Shown one piece after another: positions 46,350 to 57,800 of a stretch of DNA of 64,000 bases. Source of the stretch: Arabidopsis thaliana (taxonomy: Eukaryota > Streptophyta > Magnoliopsida > Brassicales > Brassicaceae); contig NC_003071.7 in NCBI RefSeq assembly GCF_000001735.4, positions 17,459,443 to 17,523,442 of the forward strand, in the 5' to 3' direction. Both the position numbers and the translations under genes were made by a program. The notes under the pieces were generated by a model. That model ran no database searches, was not told where the DNA came from, and saw only the letters and a list, made by a program, of their open reading frames with translations. Each line of letters begins with the position of its first letter. Position 1 is the stretch's first letter.

Positions 46350-46392
46350 GAATAGTTTATCTGTTGACCAAAAAAAAAGGAATAGTTTATCT
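46350..46392 (+). repeat. 17-nt A-tailed insertion flanked by perfect 13-bp direct repeats
   Basis: GAATAGTTTATCT occurs at 46350-46362 and 46380-46392. The 17-nt insert between them is GTTGACC followed by an A run and G. The duplication and tail fit an extremely 5'-truncated retroposon insertion. Confidence 0.75.
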
Positions 46393-48113
46393 ATCCACAA
46401 ATGGATGATCCATATTGGAGTATATAGAACGATAAGAGATGATTCGATACGTACTAAATGAAAACTTTGAATACTGTGTATAGTAAGCAATCAGCATTAG
46501 TTTACAAGATCTTAGTTTTCGTAGGATTAGTTTAGACTGTTTAGTAATTTGATTCCAACCATTGTACAGGAGAAAATTTTTACCGCTCAAAACAACTAAC
46601 TGAACGTCATACTTAATTGGGAATTTGGGAGTCGTCAAAGAAATGAAAAAGGTCAGATTAATTTATGGATTAATGAGTTTTATAGTCCTTATTCCAGCTT
46701 GACATTAGCAACATATACATTATTTGTGTGACATAATCAGGGAATATATATAATCAAAATTAATGGGATTTAAAATTTAATTATTCTTACAAAATATCAA
46801 AAAATTTAGTGTAGACGAACAAAAAGAGAATACATATATATATATAGTTCATTTGAAGAAGACGTGTATATGATCGATCCGAGTTGATAAGTATTAACAG
46901 ATTACATACATATTGATAAGATGATGTGATCTCATCGATTAAGGTTCAATCTTTTAAATTGGTTAACTATCTGGTGATGACATGTCAACTAGTCGATTAT
47001 GAGCATCATTAATGATCATGAACATGGACCACCTCTCTCTCTCTGTAAGATTATCTTTGCATCAAAGAGACAAAACATCCAAGAGACTAAAAGTATGGTC
47101 CTTGAGAGAGAAGAAGTCTCTTTAATTAGGTCTTTCTATTTCTCTCTCTCTCTATTAGTAGTAAAATCCATGTACTTATACGTAGACATAATAACCAAAT
47201 AGGTCCGTGATGTTAAAGAGTACACACCTAACTTCACCTTGCTAATGATCTCTTACCTACAAACTCTCACTGTTTTTAGTTCATCTCATTACTCACTGTG
47301 ACCCCATTTCATCTGCTTACGACCAATTTGGTAAGCTTTTTGTCTTAGTTTCAACATTTGCAGGAATCACTTTAAGAAACAACTAACTAAAAAGGAGATA
47401 ACTTTGAAAAAGGAGGATTGATGGGTTTGTTTTTGATGAGATGGATATTTGTATATGTATGTCTAATGAGAGATATATTGCGTAGGGGAAGTGAATGTAG
47501 ATTAGAGGTCTCCCTATATATTGATTGATTTTATCCGGCTATTTTTACCTACCGCGACACACGGTATAGATTCATAGTAAGCTACAATTTAAACACAAGA
47601 TAAATCTGTAATCATATAGTATAGTACTATGCTTCCATATATACCCCATATTTACGTCTCCTATGCTTCCATACGCTAATTAGTTTTTTTTTTTTTCCAA
47701 CCATAATTGCAGGTTTATATAAACATGAACTAACGAAAAAAATAAAATATAAACATGCACCATGGAGTCAATTTTAAAATTCTATGAGGTTTGATTTTCA
47801 AAAGGAAAAATCTAATATACTAATGAAAAAATTGAGATCATAAAAAAACTAATGAAGAAGTAGATTTATTTATTTTGAAAAATATGTACAAGTGAAATGT
47901 GGATCATTCTTTAGCTATATATATATAGGTGGATAAACGTAAAATCACGCACGCGGCCATGCTGCAGGGGTTAAATAGCAATTATGTATTTACCTTAAAA
48001 AGAATTTGGGAACCTCTCTTTAAATTAATGCAAAACCTCATCTCTTGTCTTTCTGTCTCTGAAACAGTCAACCTCATTCTTCTCAAACTCACTCTCCCTG
48101 ATCTCTCTCTTCC

Positions 48114-48887
48114 ATGGACGAAACCAACGGACGAAGAGAAACTCACGATTTCATGAACGTCAACGTTGAATCCTTCTCTCAGCTTCCTTTCATCCGCCGT
48201 ACTCCTCCCAAAGAAAAAGCCGCCATTATTCGTCTCTTCGGCCAAGAGCTCGTCGGTGATAACTCCGACAACTTATCCGCAGAACCTTCTGATCATCAAA
48301 CCACTACCAAGAACGATGAGAGCTCTGAGAATATCAAGGACAAAGACAAAGAAAAAGATAAGGACAAAGACAAAGATAACAACAACAACAGGAGATTCGA
48401 GTGTCACTACTGCTTCAGAAACTTCCCAACTTCTCAAGCCCTAGGTGGACATCAAAACGCTCACAAACGTGAACGTCAACACGCCAAACGCGGTTCCATG
48501 ACATCATACCTTCATCATCATCAGCCTCATGACCCTCACCACATCTACGGCTTCCTCAACAACCACCACCACCGTCACTATCCGTCTTGGACGACGGAAG
48601 CTAGATCATACTACGGCGGAGGGGGACATCAAACGCCGTCGTACTACTCAAGGAATACTCTTGCTCCTCCTTCTTCTAACCCACCGACAATCAACGGAAG
48701 TCCTTTAGGTTTGTGGCGTGTACCGCCTTCCACGTCAACAAATACTATTCAAGGCGTTTACTCATCTTCACCAGCTTCAGCGTTTAGGTCGCATGAGCAA
48801 GAGACTAATAAGGAGCCTAATAACTGGCCGTACAGATTGATGAAACCCAATGTGCAAGATCATGTGAGTCTCGATCTTCATCTCTGA
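48114..48887 (+). CDS. ZFP8: C2H2 zinc finger transcription factor ZFP8
   Basis: Plant single-C2H2 transcription factor of 257 residues, single exon. In Arabidopsis ZFP8 acts with GIS-family factors in trichome initiation downstream of gibberellin and cytokinin. One finger, [20 protein letters not shown]..., has C97, C100, H113 and H117 and the plant-specific QALGGH helix (108-113). A charged low-complexity run of KD repeats (75-88) and an Asn run precede the finger; His-rich and Ser/Pro-rich segments follow. The C-terminus LDLHL (253-257) is an EAR-type L-x-L-x-L motif, implying recruitment of TOPLESS-type corepressors. The leader is CT-rich. The start is the ATG 54 nt after the CT run and is the first in frame. 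Confidence 0.96.
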   Translation: MDETNGRRETHDFMNVNVESFSQLPFIRRTPPKEKAAIIRLFGQELVGDNSDNLSAEPSDHQTTTKNDESSENIKDKDKEKDKDKDKDNNNNRRFECHYCFRNFPTSQALGGHQNAHKRERQHAKRGSMTSYLHHHQPHDPHHIYGFLNNHHHRHYPSWTTEARSYYGGGGHQTPSYYSRNTLAPPSSNPPTINGSPLGLWRVPPSTSTNTIQGVYSSSPASAFRSHEQETNKEPNNWPYRLMKPNVQDHVSLDLHL

Positions 48888-50490
48888 CTTCTTTTATTTT
48901 ATTTTTTTATCATCCATCATTGCTGTGATATATGAGACTCGCTGATCGGTGAAGCCAATTCTTTTGAGAGTGTTGGAGACTGAAAAAAAGAAAAAGAAAA
49001 CGAGAACCGGTTTGGTGTGTAGATCATCTTGAACCTTTTTGAGGTTTTCACATTCTGAGTTTATATTAATAAAGGGAATAATATTTTGGTTAATTAGTAA
49101 AATTCGTTCATCCGTTTAATTTCCTCTCACGTGTGTGTGAATGTGAATGATATAATTATCGTTTTTTTTGTTTGATTTCATCTGTTCATTTGTGAGTTCT
49201 GTTATGGCTTCCTTCAAGACTCTCTATAACTTTCAGAGAAAGAGGAACATTAATTTAAGGGCCATGGAAGTCACACGTACTTTCTCTCTGTTGTTGCAGT
49301 CGAGATATTTAAAGTCTTAACCATTAAAAACCCCAGAAGACTCTTTAGATACAAAATGCTTAGGGTCTCTGTCTAATTAAAACGGTCTTTTACCGAATCA
49401 AGAGGCAACGAAGGATGGGTAAATGCAGATGTTGATGATGATTCGGTGACTGTGGGGATCACTGAAGACAATGGACAAGACAAAAGGGGAGAGAGAGAGA
49501 GAGAGTTGAGAAGTGAAAGTGGTCCATGATTACAAGTGTAGAGTTAGCCAAAGATAGAGCTTTCACATCTTTCTCAACACACAGAACCTAAAGCTAAAGC
49601 CTTTCCTCAAAAGCTTTCTTCTTTAGTTTCTTTTCTAACCTTTTTTTGGGCAGTTCAAAGAGAATCATCAACTACAAGCTGTCTACCATATTTCCTTGTT
49701 CATCTCTCTCTCTCTCTCCCCATATACCACAATGCTCAAAATATAATAAGAAAATAAAAATACTGGTTACAAGCCACGGCACATGACCATGTTTCTTCTT
49801 ATTGCCTCCAGTGAACAGACTTTGAATGAAGTCCATATGCCCCAAGGCCTACAAGAATCACAATCGTATATCTCAGAAGAAGCAATGATATCAATCCTCG
49901 TACCTAACATATGACCTTCAATGTCTTAACACTAACCAAACATTAAAGACAACCATATTTATATAGCTACGACTTTCGGCATAGACCAAGATATTCAAAT
50001 GCTTGACTTTTCCAGTTTTGGCAAGACTTCAATCACATATATATGTGGCATTGCCTCACACTACAAATATACTACAATAAGAACTCAAGATGGTTACAGA
50101 TATATAAAGCCTATTTGCTTTAGAATTACCAGCTGTGATACTAACCAATATATAAAAGTTAAACGACAGCTAATCTTACTCTATCAAGTCTATAATTCCA
50201 AAAGAACAACTTTGGATACTCTTGAGGTAAAAGTATGCAGGTTATAAGTACTGAGATTGAACAGAAGGAATACTTTTCCTTCTCTAGTTATATATGTCGT
50301 GAAACGTTGTAGCATGATTGCTAATGTGTACCTAATCAACTAACATTATGCAAGGAGTACGTCTTAATATTATCCTAAAGCTTTCAAACAAATCTCAGCA
50401 CATTATTGTGATAACAGGTTGCAGAAAGTGACATTGCAAAACTTCTGACCTTAAGTCTTTAGTCGCGGAACAGGACAGTCGCTGTCTATA
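48888..50490. other. ZFP8 3' flank and 3' region of the convergent gene
   Basis: The ZFP8 3' UTR probably ends near 49080. A (GA)n run lies at 49490-49505 and a (CT)n run at 49704-49719. Part of this stretch may belong to an alternative 3' end of the minus-strand gene that ends at 50491 in the main model (see 49624-49848). The plus ORF at 49999-50247 has no domain. Confidence 0.5.
49624..49848 (-). other. Possible alternative terminal exon of the 50-53 kb minus gene
   Basis: An acceptor TTGTAG precedes 49848, and a phase-0 frame then reads ALGHMDFIQSLFTGGNKKKH and continues to a stop about 58 codons on, near 49675. It would join correctly to the donor after 51638 just as the 50523-50491 exon does. 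The reading is amino-acid-like at its start and becomes (GA)n-derived GERER near its end. It may be an alternative 3' exon or a chance frame. Confidence 0.3.
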
Positions 50491-53456
50491 TTACGGGGAA
50501 GGACCAAACGGTGCAAACTCAGCCTGTCAATCAAAAGGATGAGAGATAAGGTTTTCTAGACAAGTCTTATGCAACAAACTATTGCAATAAGGATGCATAT
50601 CAAAATCACATGGGAACAAAAAACCAAACGAAAAAGAAGAAGAAGACATATCTGCCCTCCTTGGAACAGTTATTTGGATACAAACTGCAGAGGTTAAACC
50701 AGAGAGCACAGTACCTTTGAGAATTACGTGATGGTTTTATCAAATTATGGAAAATTTAAGGATACTCAGTGAATGAATGCTGTCAAAGAGTTAACATCAA
50801 GAGCAGCTATAAAAGGACCCACTAGTTAATGCAATGGAGAAGGAAGCATGTGATGAACAACATGATAAAAGAAGCACATAATAAAGACGTGTGAAGAGCA
50901 TACACATTATATAACCTTAGGACCACTTTCTCTGCTCTCTTGTTTTTTTTTAGATATGTAAAAGGGACTAGTGGAATTTAAGGAACATCGGCCCACAACC
51001 CTAGGAAAGTTGCAACTTGAGGATGATAGTTCGAACAGTACACATCTCAAACCCCTTAAGAAATAAAACTCACTCAATCTCATTTACACAACAGTGCAAC
51101 CTGCCAAAACGGTCTCATTTTTGTGACCAAAGCTACATATATAAAGTTCCACCGACCCTATAGACCATGTGGTTCAATCCTTGGGAGTTGGGACTATGGC
51201 TTCTTACACAACTAATTTTCAACATCTACTTGCTTGCTACCATTGCTACCATCACTCAGAATCTCCGATCTTGTTGTCAGAATTCAAGACAAACATATCA
51301 AAAGTCATAGCAATGGATTCATATGAAAAGGTAGCCATTGAGAAGACATGGTTCATGTAGTTCCATGACTGCTTGTAAAATAGATCAGGAGGATATTGTG
51401 TAAGCAGTATAATATATTCAAGAATCAAATACCATGGCATTATCAGTAGAGAGGACCTAAAAGACATTATATTTGGTATAACTATGTTGAGAAATTAACA
51501 TTATAGATGTGGTTCTCAAGAATGTGACTTGGAAAGGTAACCGAGAAAACAAAATAGAAGAAGAGATCGTGAAATAAGCTGGCTCAGCTAGAGGAGTGGA
51601 ATAGATTCTCATTTATCTGTGCATGACTTCATTTTACCTCTTCTTTCTGAGTTCGAGAGAGATGAGCTTCTTCGATACGCCGGGTTAGCATAGAAATTCC
51701 ATAATGTGAAGCACTTGAAGATGCATAATACGAGGTAACTGTCAGCTGAGCAAACTTTGGAAGTGCATAACCTAGCAAGCATTGTACACAAACAAAAGTT
51801 CAGGTGCTTTCTTCAAAGTAAACATACAGATGTATCTACATATATACCAGGTACATCAAACAAAAGACTACGTGCACAAAGCTACTAACATACCCACTAC
51901 CACCTGGCATTTGAAAGTTTTAAACAGATAAGAGGAAAGCCAATTCTCTTGATGGTAAACCATTAATGTAAGTAATTCACCTAAAGGTAAAAGTTGCAAT
52001 TCTACACTGTGCAGCACACCTTGATTCGTATTCTAACCATACTATTGGAAAACTTATCGCGGCTTGTAAACTTTCTTGCATTAAAAAGCTACAAGTACAA
52101 AAGATGCTAACAGAACTACATAAGTTCAAAACACAAAATAAAGAGGTTCAAAACACAATGAGAAGGCCATTCACAAAAATTCAGGACAAATCACAGACAG
52201 TTAATCACTAACGCAGGATATATACGAAACAAATATTCAGGCACAAGAGAAGCGAGTGAGCCAAAAACGATTAGGTTACCTCCAAAAGCAGCCCCTACAC
52301 CTGAATATACTAGAAGCAATGGAACCTATAAGGAAAAGCAATAATTGAGAAGTACATAAAATTCATACAAGGTAATGTCAACAGAAAAGAGGAAACAGGA
52401 AGAATTCCAGAACTAGTAGGTAAGGCAAGAGAAAATACATACCCCCACAAGAAAGGAAAGCCGCTTTGACCCGGAAAACCGATTTTGAAGATAGGGGATC
52501 CCTGAAAACCCAAAGAGATAAGATCCACTGTAGAAATGATAAGTATTTGACGACAAGAGAATCATGTGATACCTGTATTGAAAGCATGGACGGCACTAAG
52601 CAAGCCACCAATACCAGAACCAGCCTATAGCACAGGAGACACCTAGTTAGAAACAGAGTAGTATAGCTAAATGCACAGCAAGATAAATCGATTTCCATGC
52701 TATCCAAAAAGCCAATACACATCATGGTATTCCCAACCAAAAAATAATTCCCAACCAAAATACTAAGTCAAAAGTCAAAACACAACAAATCTGTGAACGG
52801 AAGGATAATTGGAGAATATGATGGATGCTCTGCACCCAACAGCCAACACAAATCATTTCAAATGAAAAAGCTAAAACACAAACATCGCAATAGACCAAAT
52901 TAACATTAACCTGGAAAAGGCTATTTCAGAAGTCAATGAAAAAAAGGTTAAACCTTTACATGACCAACAGAGGAAACCAAAAATCACAACACAATACCCT
53001 AAGCTAGAATTCAAATTCTCATTCGCAATATAATTGCAACTAAATTCAGCTGATTGCCAACAAACCAATTACCCAACTAGGAGTCCAAAACAAGTATCCG
53101 TGCATATAAAGTAATCCCATAACACATAATTGAAACGGAGACTGAAGAGAATTTCAAAGAGATGAATGAGATAGAAATGCGAAAACTGACCACTGCAGCA
53201 GCATCGTGTAAAACTGGAGTTATCGTCCACTCTCCTTTCTCCTGAGAAATTATTAAACACAAGAACATGAGTCTCAGACGCTTCTGACACAAAACCACAA
53301 AACACTGTAGAAGAAACTTTGGCAACTCACTGAATTAGGGTTTAAGAGAGAAAGACAACGAGGACACCGAGCAGAACCAAGACCAGGATTCATAGTCGGA
53401 TCATAATCAAGATTCCCACGCCGAAGCTTCTCTTCGTATACTTGTCTCGTTCCCAT
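50491..53456 (-). CDS. Small membrane-associated protein of unknown function
   Basis: Seven-exon model: 53456-53331, 53241-53191, 52624-52573, 52501-52443, 52325-52280, 51771-51638, 50523-50491; total 501 nt, 166 residues, all joins phase-consistent with GT..AG borders. The N-terminus is hydrophilic and contains a CPRC pair (31-34) that could bind metal. Two glycine- and alanine-rich hydrophobic stretches follow (AGSGIGGLLSAVHAF and LSFLVGVPLLLVYSGVGAAF), suggesting two membrane segments. The rest is a soluble C-terminal tail ending AEFAPFGPSP. I do not recognise a named family. The first six exons are strong; the last exon, after a 1.1-kb intron, is less certain, and intron retention would end the protein at E-E-V-K-stop. 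It is divergent from the 53.7-kb gene with 238 bp between start codons. Confidence 0.75.
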
Positions 53457-53694
53457 CCTCTCTTTCTCTCCGATCACCGTCTCTCTTCTCTCCGAGAATG
53501 TTCCTTCTCCACCGTTGCTACGCCATAACTGAAGCTTACAACTAATAAACTACTGGGCCTTATGGGCTTTCTTATTCTGGCCCAAATAAAGACACTACGT
53601 CATCGTCATCGTCTTCCCAAATTGAGATGCCCTACAAAATTCACACTACTATCTTCTTCTTCTTCGATTTAGCACAGAAGCTGCAGTTTTATCA
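53457..53694. promoter_or_regulatory. Short bidirectional promoter with site II motifs
   Basis: Only 238 bp separate the divergent start codons. The interval contains TGGGCC (53554-53559), TGGGCT (53563-53568) and inverted GGCCCA (53579-53584), motifs typical of TCP-regulated housekeeping and organelle-linked plant genes. No clear TATA box is seen. Shared control of the two genes is an inference from geometry. Confidence 0.65.
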
Positions 53695-54587
53695 ATGTTC
53701 TCCCTTTCGTTTCCATCTTCTTCTTCTGCCCTTTTACCTTCTCTCGTTGCTTTCGATTCTTCGCGTCGTCTCTCTTTGCAACCAAAGAAGTTAAATCGTC
53801 TTCAAAGTCACTTATTTTCACCTCAACATCTCTCATTCTCTCAGTCTAATGTCTCTCGTTACAGAGCGTTTTGTGTTTCTTCAAGCTCTCCTCCAGAGGG
53901 AACAGTCTCCGTAGTCGATTTCCATGAGAAAGATTGGTCCTTTCTCGAATCTATGGAAATTGACTCCACTGAACATACTCAGAAGATTGAGAGGATCATA
54001 AAGGCTGGAGAATTATCCGAATCTTCGAGGGTTTTGGTTTCAATTAGCTCCGAAACATTCGTTGATCGTTTGGTAGAATCTTCACCTTCTCAGCTTTTGC
54101 TCATTGTCCATGACTCCCTTTTTACGTTAGCCTGTATCAAAGAGAAGTACGACAAAGTCAAATGTTGGCAAGGAGAAATGATCTATGTCCCGGAGAAATG
54201 GTCTCCATTAGACGCTGTGTTTCTCTACTTTCTTCCAGCTTTGCCTTTTGACCTCGACGAACTGTTCAAGACACTCTCTCAACGTTGTTCCTCAGGTACT
54301 ATGTTCTGACTTTTCTTCACTCACTATGTCTCAGGCTAACACTTGTTGGAGTCTTAGTTGCTAACACTAGTCTAATGCTTGTGACAGGTGCAAGAGTAGT
54401 AATCAGTCACCCGCAAGGTAGACTAGGCTTGGAGCAGCAAAGGAAAGAGTTTTCAGATGTGGTCGTCTCTGATTTACCTGATGAGTCCACATTGAGTAAT
54501 GTTGCTGAGAAGCATTCATTTGAGCTAACCCAGTTTGTTGATGAGCAAGGCCTTTATCTCGCTGTTCTGAAATCCTCTAAACAATAG
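53695..54587 (+). CDS. Predicted chloroplast protein with methyltransferase-like fold
   Basis: Two exons, 53695-54295 and 54388-54587 (joined after TCA-G, completing Gly), give 266 residues. The first about 60 residues are rich in Ser and basic residues with almost no acidic ones (SLSFPSSSSALLPSLVAF), typical of a chloroplast transit peptide ending near FCVSSSS. The mature part has alternating beta/alpha segments: LLLIVHD, DAVFLYFLPALPFDLDELFKTL and GARVVISHPQGR. These resemble the second half of a class I methyltransferase fold, but I see no GxGxG cofactor motif. I recall the locus only as an uncharacterised plastid protein. Methyltransferase-like is an inference from the strand pattern. Confidence 0.85.
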
Positions 54588-54801
54588 TAGATTATGTCAA
54601 GAGAACATCTGTTGTATGAGATTATATTTTTGCCTGTTGTGTTGTGATGAAATATACAGCCAACAATGGAGAAATTATTCATTCTGAGTAAAACAAAACC
54701 TTTAAAATATGAAGAGATCTTTACATGAAATAAAACAACCAAAGGTATTTTACTGCGTTCTCCATGACGCCAAACAATCCAAGAAATTGTATAAAAAAAC
54801 T

Positions 54802-57800
54802 TTAGAAGATAGAAAACCTCAAACTGTTACTTGTCGCAAACAAGTTGTACTCTTCACCAACTGTGTTCTCTTTCTCCTTCTTGCTATTGCCGGTTGGATC
54901 ACCAAAAACATGATCTCCTGAGAACTGCAACGAGAAATCCTCCAAAATCCCATCTTTGGATCGAGCAGGATTCGCTTTACTTCCTGTGGACAGAGCAACC
55001 GGGCCACCAAAGTGGAACAAGGAGAAGTTCTCATCACTATCAGTTTGTGGACATCTTTTCCTTGGAGTTTCCATTAAAGGCATTTCGTTAAATCTCCTCT
55101 CATTTGCTTCCTTCAAAAAACTGTGTTCCAATGGCTCAAGAGGTTGAGCTTGGTCAACAGTGTTCATTGTGTTGGTTTCAGCAAACGGATGGAAAATTGG
55201 AACTGGCCCGGAATTGAAGAAAGGAGCTGCTGAATGGTTCAATGGGGTCCCGTACTGCATGCATAAAGGAGACTCTCCATTCAGACTGTATCCAAGGGGA
55301 CCAGTGTATACATAGTGGTTAGGATGAGGGAATTGCATTAATCCGTTGGTTGAAGCTGAAGACCAAGAGACTGGAGCTTGATGATAGTAACCCATTGTTG
55401 AAGGAGCCTGGAAGACTGGCAATGGTATACTCTGGTTAAGCATCTGGGGGAGTATCATGTTTTGTGGCTGGGACAGGTAGGAACCAGTATTAAGACCTGG
55501 TACCATATTTTCCATGTTTTGGCTAGGAACCATAAAAGGAGTTCCTGATAATTTACTTTCCCCGTTGTCTGCTGGAAGGTTAGATATATTCTTAATCTTT
55601 AAAACATCTCTTTCATCCATACTCATCTCTGTCACTTTCTCTACCATCTTCTCGTGACAGTCGGGCATATCGTTCTGAGTATCCACTAGATTCTCTCTTC
55701 CTTCAGATTGCTGACTGGCAACTTCGGAATCAGACATCGAGGAGGATTCGATGTTTCCATTGTTTGAACTAGAACTTCTACTCATCATAGGATCTTTCGA
55801 GTACAGGTAATCATTCTTCAGTGTTATGTGAACTTCCATCTTCTTGTCTACCTCCGTCGAATTATTAAAACTCCCATTTCCCAACTTATCTGTAGCCTTG
55901 CATAGAGACGGTGTGCCAGCTGGCTTCACAGTGGGACTTACATCTTTAATCTCTTCTGCTTTGTATGTTGTAAGTGATAATACGTCAGAGGTTGAGCTGT
56001 TTCGTGAATGCTTCGGCTCCACAGAGTCCAAGACCTTTCTCACATTTACTGGATCCATCTTACAAGCGTTTCGACTATTATTCATTTTGCTTCTTATCTC
56101 TCGTCTATAGCCTGATTGAGTATACCTATTGGCTCGGTTAAGCTTGGAGACATCCAGATCAGAGTCAGATTTGAATACTGATTTCGGTTCTCGCATGCCT
56201 CTGGTTGCAGATGTATTAGACTCTACCTTTTCCCGGTAACCATTAATGGGTTTGCAACTGCAAGAATGGTAATCATACCTCTCACCAGTCCTGCCATCTG
56301 AACACTGAAACTCCTCATGAGACCTACTGCTATTTGGGCTACCACCAGCTTTCGAAGCTTTCACTCTCACATTTTTATCTGAGCCATTGAAGTGTCCCGA
56401 AGACATTTCTAATCTATCATTACAGTATCCTGCCTCAGAACTACTGACAAAAGAAGTTTTCTCTGTAAATCTGCGTTTTTCTGACAACCTCAAAGAATGA
56501 TCAGTCTGAACCTCTTTCCATAATCTCGCCGTCTTATGAGCAGGTCTTGGTGTAAAGCAGCCGTTTTCATCTTCATGATCTATAATCTCCTTATCAGTGC
56601 TATCACAAGAGTGGGTTTCAACTCTTGGAGAAATGCAACCATCCAAACACTCTTCATCTTGATCATCAGGAGAACCAGGTGAAGACAAATCTACATCTCC
56701 ATTTTCAATTCCGGACTCCTCGCATCTTATGGTATTGTTAGTGTCCTCATCAAGATTTCGAGAGCCTTCTTCTTCCCTTGACATAATTGGCAGTATTGCT
56801 TTATCACTAAATTTTGGATTCTTCTGCTCTTTTTCGCGTTCTTTTTCCTTCAATCTCTCCTTTCTACGAAGTTTTTTCTCCCTTTCTTTAATTCGTTTCC
56901 TTTCTTTTCGCTCCTCTTCTTCACGCTTTTCTTTCTCTTCTTCCTCGAGAAGTTTGTTCTGCAAGTGTTGAGATGATGAAGTTGTTGGACAGATAAAAGT
57001 GTAAATGTCTTGTTAAATTGCATAGATTGTCAAAAATAATCCAATCAAGATGGCGACCAAACCTGCTTCTCCAAGGTAACAATTTCTTTGCAGGCAATAT
57101 GAACACGTTGCTCTAACAGTTCCGATGAAAGGCAGACAAATATACTGTGTGCATTTTGACGGGCTGTACCATCCCTAAATGCCTTTTCAACCTAAGATAT
57201 TATTATGAATAGATAGAAATGAATACACCTTAATAAAGCCCAAAATAACAATGAATGGAAGGTGAACTTAGAGGAGGAATCTATAACAAACCTGTTCCTT
57301 GAAAATAACCGTTGCAGCATCTAGAAGAAACTCTCGAGCAAGTTCTGGACTCTTAGCATGCTTTTGTGGACGCAAGCACTCACCATCAAGTTCATTTCCA
57401 TCTTTGTCTATCAGGACTTCATCCTTATAGAAGCATTGGAAACAAAATAATTATATTTCAGCAAGGAGATATCATATCTGCAAAACTGTAAATATCTGAA
57501 CGCTTTTCAGTCACAAAGCTTATAAATCTTCAATTTACCTCTTCTTCCTCAGCCTCTTCAGCATGCTCAAAAAACATTCGAATGCATTCCCCTCTTTTAA
57601 TTGAAACAAAGCCATCCCCAACCACAAGCCTGGAGTGAACGCACTGTTGGCCTCTCAATGCATGGGCTTTGACAGATATTTCTGAGGGGCGGCCATTTTT
57701 TTTAAATGCCCTAAGAGTAATGTAGCATTCATGTAATCCACGAAGGTCTAGGCCATTGACTCGGGCACTCCGATCATTGCCTACATATTTGAACTCGAGG

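Larger units (their letters stand above)
43243..48113. other. Intergenic: retroposon-rich spacer and ZFP8 promoter
   Basis: About 4.9 kb without a supported gene. It holds a duplicated 35-bp block and 23-bp tandem repeat (43584-43738), a SINE-like insertion (43733-43868), short A-tailed insertions at 43961-44013 and 46350-46392, and an A run following TTTAGAC at about 45701. ACTGGTTAGGACTTAGCTTTAGAC plus an A run there looks like another retroposon 3' end, but I could not define its flanks. The last about 500 bases form the ZFP8 promoter, with TATATATATA at 47915-47925. Confidence 0.5.

Noticed and set aside
54831..56971. Several plus-strand ORFs inside the large minus gene
   Set aside because: They are antisense frames of the K/E-rich and Ser-rich coding exon.
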